Below, one piece after another: positions 61,349 through 64,000 of a DNA stretch of 64,000 bases. Numbering within the stretch: the stretch's first letter is position 1; every line of letters begins with the position of its first letter. Origin of the DNA: Pokkaliibacter sp. MBI-7 (lineage in GTDB: Bacteria; Pseudomonadota; Gammaproteobacteria; Pseudomonadales; Balneatricaceae). The position numbers and the translations under genes were made by a program. The DNA is taken from assembly GCF_029846635.1 (NCBI RefSeq), contig NZ_JARVTG010000001.1, positions 1,084,501 to 1,148,500 on the forward strand, in the 5' to 3' direction. The notes under the pieces were generated by a model, which saw only the letters and a program-made list of their open reading frames with translations, was not told where the DNA came from and ran no database searches.

Positions 61349-63622
61349 CTATTTCTTGGCCGTCTGCATGACTCCACGTTGACGATGCACATCGATCACA
61401 TTAGGCAGCTGATTGATCTTGTCCATCAATCTTCCCAAATGCTCCAGACGGGCAATTTCCAGCGTCATGGCAATACGTGCGGTGCAGTAAACCTTATCGG
61501 TCTGAGTGTGGAAGGCGAGGATATTAACCTTTTCGTTAGACAGAATCGTGGTCAGATCACGCAGCAGCCCCGAACGATCAAAGGCTTCCACCACGATATC
61601 AACCGGATAGGTCTGTTCAGGCTCCTCGCCCCAGCTGACCTGCACGATACGCTGTGGCTCTTTATCCTGCAGCGACAGAATATTCTGGCAGTCCTGACGG
61701 TGAATCGACACGCCACGGTTCAGGGTAATGAAACCGATAATCGGATCACCCGGCAACGGCGTGCAGCATGACGCCATGTTAGTCAGCAGGTTACCCACGC
61801 CAAGAATGTAGACACCACTGTCATCACTCTGGTGCTTGTGCTTACGTTCGCGCACCACCAGCTGGTCAGGTGCCTGATTGCGCTCTGGCTCCAGCGTACG
61901 CTGCACTTCGTGGATGATCTGCGACAGGCGCAGGTCCCCGGCACCGAGTGCCGCAAACATATCCTCGGCAGTTTTGTAGCTGAGCTGCAGAGCAATCGGC
62001 TGATAGTCGAGGTGGCTGTCCAGCGCCAGACGCTTCAGCTCGCGCTCAACGATGTGGCGTCCTTCGTCGGCATTCTCTTCTTTCGCCTGCAACTTGAACC
62101 AGGCCTGCACCTTGGCACGGCCACGGGAAGTCTGCAGATAGCCGAAGTTCGGGTTGAGCCAGTCACGACTGGGGGTCCCCCCCTTCTGCCGCAGAATCTC
62201 GACCTGATCACCGGTTTTCAGCTTGTAGGTCAGCGGTACAATACGCCCACTGATCTTGGCACCACGGCAATTGTGACCGATCTCGGTATGCACCCGATAA
62301 GCAAAGTCCAGCGGCGTGGAACCTGAAGGCAGATCGACAACATGCCCTTCGGGGGTAAAAACGTAGATACGGTCCTGCGTAATAGAGTTGCGGAACTGCT
62401 CCACCAGTCCGGTGGCATCGCCCATTTCCTCCTGCCACTCTAGTACCTGTCGTAGCCAGGAGATCTTGTCCTCGTAACTGTTGGACTTGTTGTGTACATC
62501 GGTGCCCTTATAGCGCCAATGGGCACAGACCCCAAGCTCGGCTTCCTCATGCATGGTATGGGTGCGAATCTGCACTTCCAGCCCTTTGCCATCCGGGCCA
62601 ATAACCGCAGTGTGCAGGGAGCGATAGCCGTTTTCTTTCGGAGCGGCGATATAGTCATCGAACTCGTTGGGAACATGGCGCCAGAGCGCATGAACGATAC
62701 CCAGTGCGGCATAACAGTCACGCACTTCCGGTACCAGAATACGCACCGCACGAATGTCATAGACCTGACTGAAGGGAATATTCTTGCGCTGCATTTTGCG
62801 CCAGATGGAGTAGATATGCTTGGCCCGCCCCATCAGCTCCGCATCGATGCCCGCATCAGACAGCCGCTCTTTCAGCATGCTCAGGACACTGTGGATATAT
62901 TGCTGACGGTCGAGTCGCTTCTCATCCAGCAACTGCGCAATGTGTTTGTAGGCATTGGGTTGCAGGTAGCGGAAGGAAAGATCTTCCAGCTCCCACTTGA
63001 TATGGCCGATACCCAGGCGATGAGCCAGCGGCGCATAGATGTCGAACACCTCGCGTGCCACCAGATACCGTTTCTTGCGATTGGCATTCTTGACCACCCG
63101 GATAGCACAGGTGCGCTCCGCCAGTTTGATCAGTGCAACCCGCACATCATCAATGATCGACACCAGCATCTTGCGCACGTTGTCGAGCTGGCTTTCCTGC
63201 TGCCCGAGCACCTGCTCCTTGATCGGACGCATCAGGGCGGTGATGGCCGCCATCTGCATGACGCCGTCAATCAGACGGGCAACATCCTTACCAAAATCAC
63301 TCTGCACCCGTTCCAGCGGTAACTTGCGCTGACGCACGGAGCGATACAACACAGCCGCCACCAGCGAATCACTGTCGAGCTTCAGTTCTGCCAGGATCAA
63401 CGCCATTTCCAGACCGGTATGAAAACAGTTCATCGGGCTGTTGATCCATTCATCGTCCTCCACCGACTCGGGGCGGGGGGCAACACTTTCTACCAAACGA
63501 CAGGCTTGTAGCAGACGCTCTGACTCGGTTACCGGGACGTGCTCGCCAATCTTGGCCAACCAATTGCCCAGATCGACACTGCCATCTTCCAGTAAATAGT
63601 GGTCCTCGCGTACTTTGACCAT
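61349..63622 (-). CDS. relA: (p)ppGpp synthetase RelA
   Basis: RelA makes (p)ppGpp on ribosomes stalled by uncharged tRNA. The 757-residue protein has a pseudo-hydrolase domain without the His-Asp metal site (LVAAVLYRSVRQRKLPL where SpoT has LLHDVLEDT), an active-looking synthetase domain (RAKHIYSIWRKMQRKN, VYDIRAVRILVPEVRDCYAALGIVH, YIAAPKENGYRSLHTAVIG), a TGS domain (VFTPEGHVVDLPSGSTPLDFAYRVHTEIGH) and a C-terminal ACT domain. This marks it as monofunctional RelA. A SpoT-type gene should exist elsewhere. Confidence 0.96.
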   Translation of the reverse strand: MVKVREDHYLLEDGSVDLGNWLAKIGEHVPVTESERLLQACRLVESVAPRPESVEDDEWINSPMNCFHTGLEMALILAELKLDSDSLVAAVLYRSVRQRKLPLERVQSDFGKDVARLIDGVMQMAAITALMRPIKEQVLGQQESQLDNVRKMLVSIIDDVRVALIKLAERTCAIRVVKNANRKKRYLVAREVFDIYAPLAHRLGIGHIKWELEDLSFRYLQPNAYKHIAQLLDEKRLDRQQYIHSVLSMLKERLSDAGIDAELMGRAKHIYSIWRKMQRKNIPFSQVYDIRAVRILVPEVRDCYAALGIVHALWRHVPNEFDDYIAAPKENGYRSLHTAVIGPDGKGLEVQIRTHTMHEEAELGVCAHWRYKGTDVHNKSNSYEDKISWLRQVLEWQEEMGDATGLVEQFRNSITQDRIYVFTPEGHVVDLPSGSTPLDFAYRVHTEIGHNCRGAKISGRIVPLTYKLKTGDQVEILRQKGGTPSRDWLNPNFGYLQTSRGRAKVQAWFKLQAKEENADEGRHIVERELKRLALDSHLDYQPIALQLSYKTAEDMFAALGAGDLRLSQIIHEVQRTLEPERNQAPDQLVVRERKHKHQSDDSGVYILGVGNLLTNMASCCTPLPGDPIIGFITLNRGVSIHRQDCQNILSLQDKEPQRIVQVSWGEEPEQTYPVDIVVEAFDRSGLLRDLTTILSNEKVNILAFHTQTDKVYCTARIAMTLEIARLEHLGRLMDKINQLPNVIDVHRQRGVMQTAKK

Positions 63623-63868
63623 CTTACTGATACTCCCTGTCCAGCCTCATTAGGAGACTCGTTATAACTTCGGAAAACCCGACAAGCAGGCTATGCCGAG
63701 ACAAAAGGGGCAATAACTATCCCCTGGCATACCTCACATCCAGGGGTGCGCTTCCACAAAGCAATGACTCTGACAACGCACCCACCAACACTGTATTTAT
63801 TTTAAATGTGCATTTCTGACTCAGTATGTTGAGCCACTGCCACCCGCCATCCTCCCGATGTGAGTCAT

Positions 63869-63887
63869 CAGCCCTCTGACAGGGCTG
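63869..63887. terminator. Hairpin between rlmD end and relA
   Basis: CAGCCCT (63869-63875) pairs with AGGGCTG (63881-63887) around CTGAC, with no clear T-tract. It lies about ten bases below the upstream gene's stop codon. Confidence 0.5.
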
Positions 63888-63896
63888 GGCAGTCTC

Positions 63897-64000
63897 TCAT
63901 CCGCGGCCACTATAGCGTCTTGCCAATGCTGAGCCTGCTGCGGCTTTCTTGCCCTGCCCTCCCCGTTTATAGGGTTCAAACAGAGCAATCGCCTCCACAT
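63897..64000 (-). CDS. rlmD: Probable RlmD (23S rRNA m5U1939 methyltransferase), C-terminus only
   Basis: The last 33 codons of a minus-strand gene enter the window, ending at TGA (63897-63899). They read VEAIALFEPYKRGGQGKKAAAG...RRYSGRG. HVEAIALFE is similar to the HLESMVLF end of RlmD, and rlmD commonly precedes relA, but the fragment is short and the basic tail is longer than usual. Confidence 0.5.
   Translation of the reverse strand, partial: VEAIALFEPYKRGGQGKKAAAGSALARRYSGRG

Overview
The window is chromosomal DNA of a gammaproteobacterium, most likely a marine or Oceanospirillales-type relative of Pseudomonas. This placement is inferred from gene content and order, not from a marker tree. 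Supporting signs are housekeeping blocks in familiar order (proA-nadD-rsfS, accB-accC-prmA, dusB-fis, purH-purD, opgG-opgH, relA-mazG), monofunctional RelA, the presence of Fis, SlyX and RsmJ, a DUF2333 protein, and a TRAP transporter. Almost every gene is intact and closely packed.

Layout. 0-5 kb (minus): mpl-ubiX-LON-domain protein, then proA-nadD-rsfS (cut by the window edge). 5.1 kb: fbp, followed by a complete 1,426-bp IS4-family element (6136-7561) with 19-bp perfect ends and a 10-bp target duplication. Removing it restores a perfect 16-bp-stem terminator, so the element landed in the hairpin apex. 7.6-13.2 kb: membrane protein, ppa, an orphan ParA ATPase, a DUF2333 protein and a LapD-like degenerate GGDEF/EAL protein. 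13.8-22.7 kb (plus): aroQ-accB-accC, prmA, DUF3426 protein, dusB-fis, purH, purD. 22.9-29 kb: DOPA-dioxygenase-like protein, omega-amidase plus methionine-type aminotransferase, phosphotransacylase plus acetate kinase, HIT protein, DUF2750 protein.

29-43.5 kb is an amino-acid uptake and catabolism region: an unidentified polytopic membrane protein, a DadA-type dehydrogenase, an Asp/Glu-racemase-family protein, a complete TRAP transporter (dctPQM), a second FAD amine/amino-acid oxidase, and after a 950-bp AT-rich leader a complete branched-chain-type ABC transporter operon (livKHMGF). 43.6-48.7 kb: acyl-CoA thioesterase and the osmoregulated periplasmic glucan genes opgG-opgH.

48.87-50.04 kb holds the most unusual feature. 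An initiator tRNA (tRNA-fMet, minus strand) with a strong promoter is followed by about 1.1 kb of tandem repeats of roughly 133 bp. Each unit joins an altered copy of the tRNA 3' portion, ending in CCA, to a terminator-like hairpin: eight tRNA tails and nine hairpins. It recalls the tyrT/rtT repeats of E. coli but is larger and belongs to the initiator tRNA.

50.3-64 kb: DUF72 protein, membrane-tethered cold-shock-domain protein, slyX, rsmJ with a small overlapping gene, a UppP-like protein lacking key catalytic residues, tsaB, an EF-hand-type protein, adk, ppc, mazG, relA and the very end of a probable rlmD.
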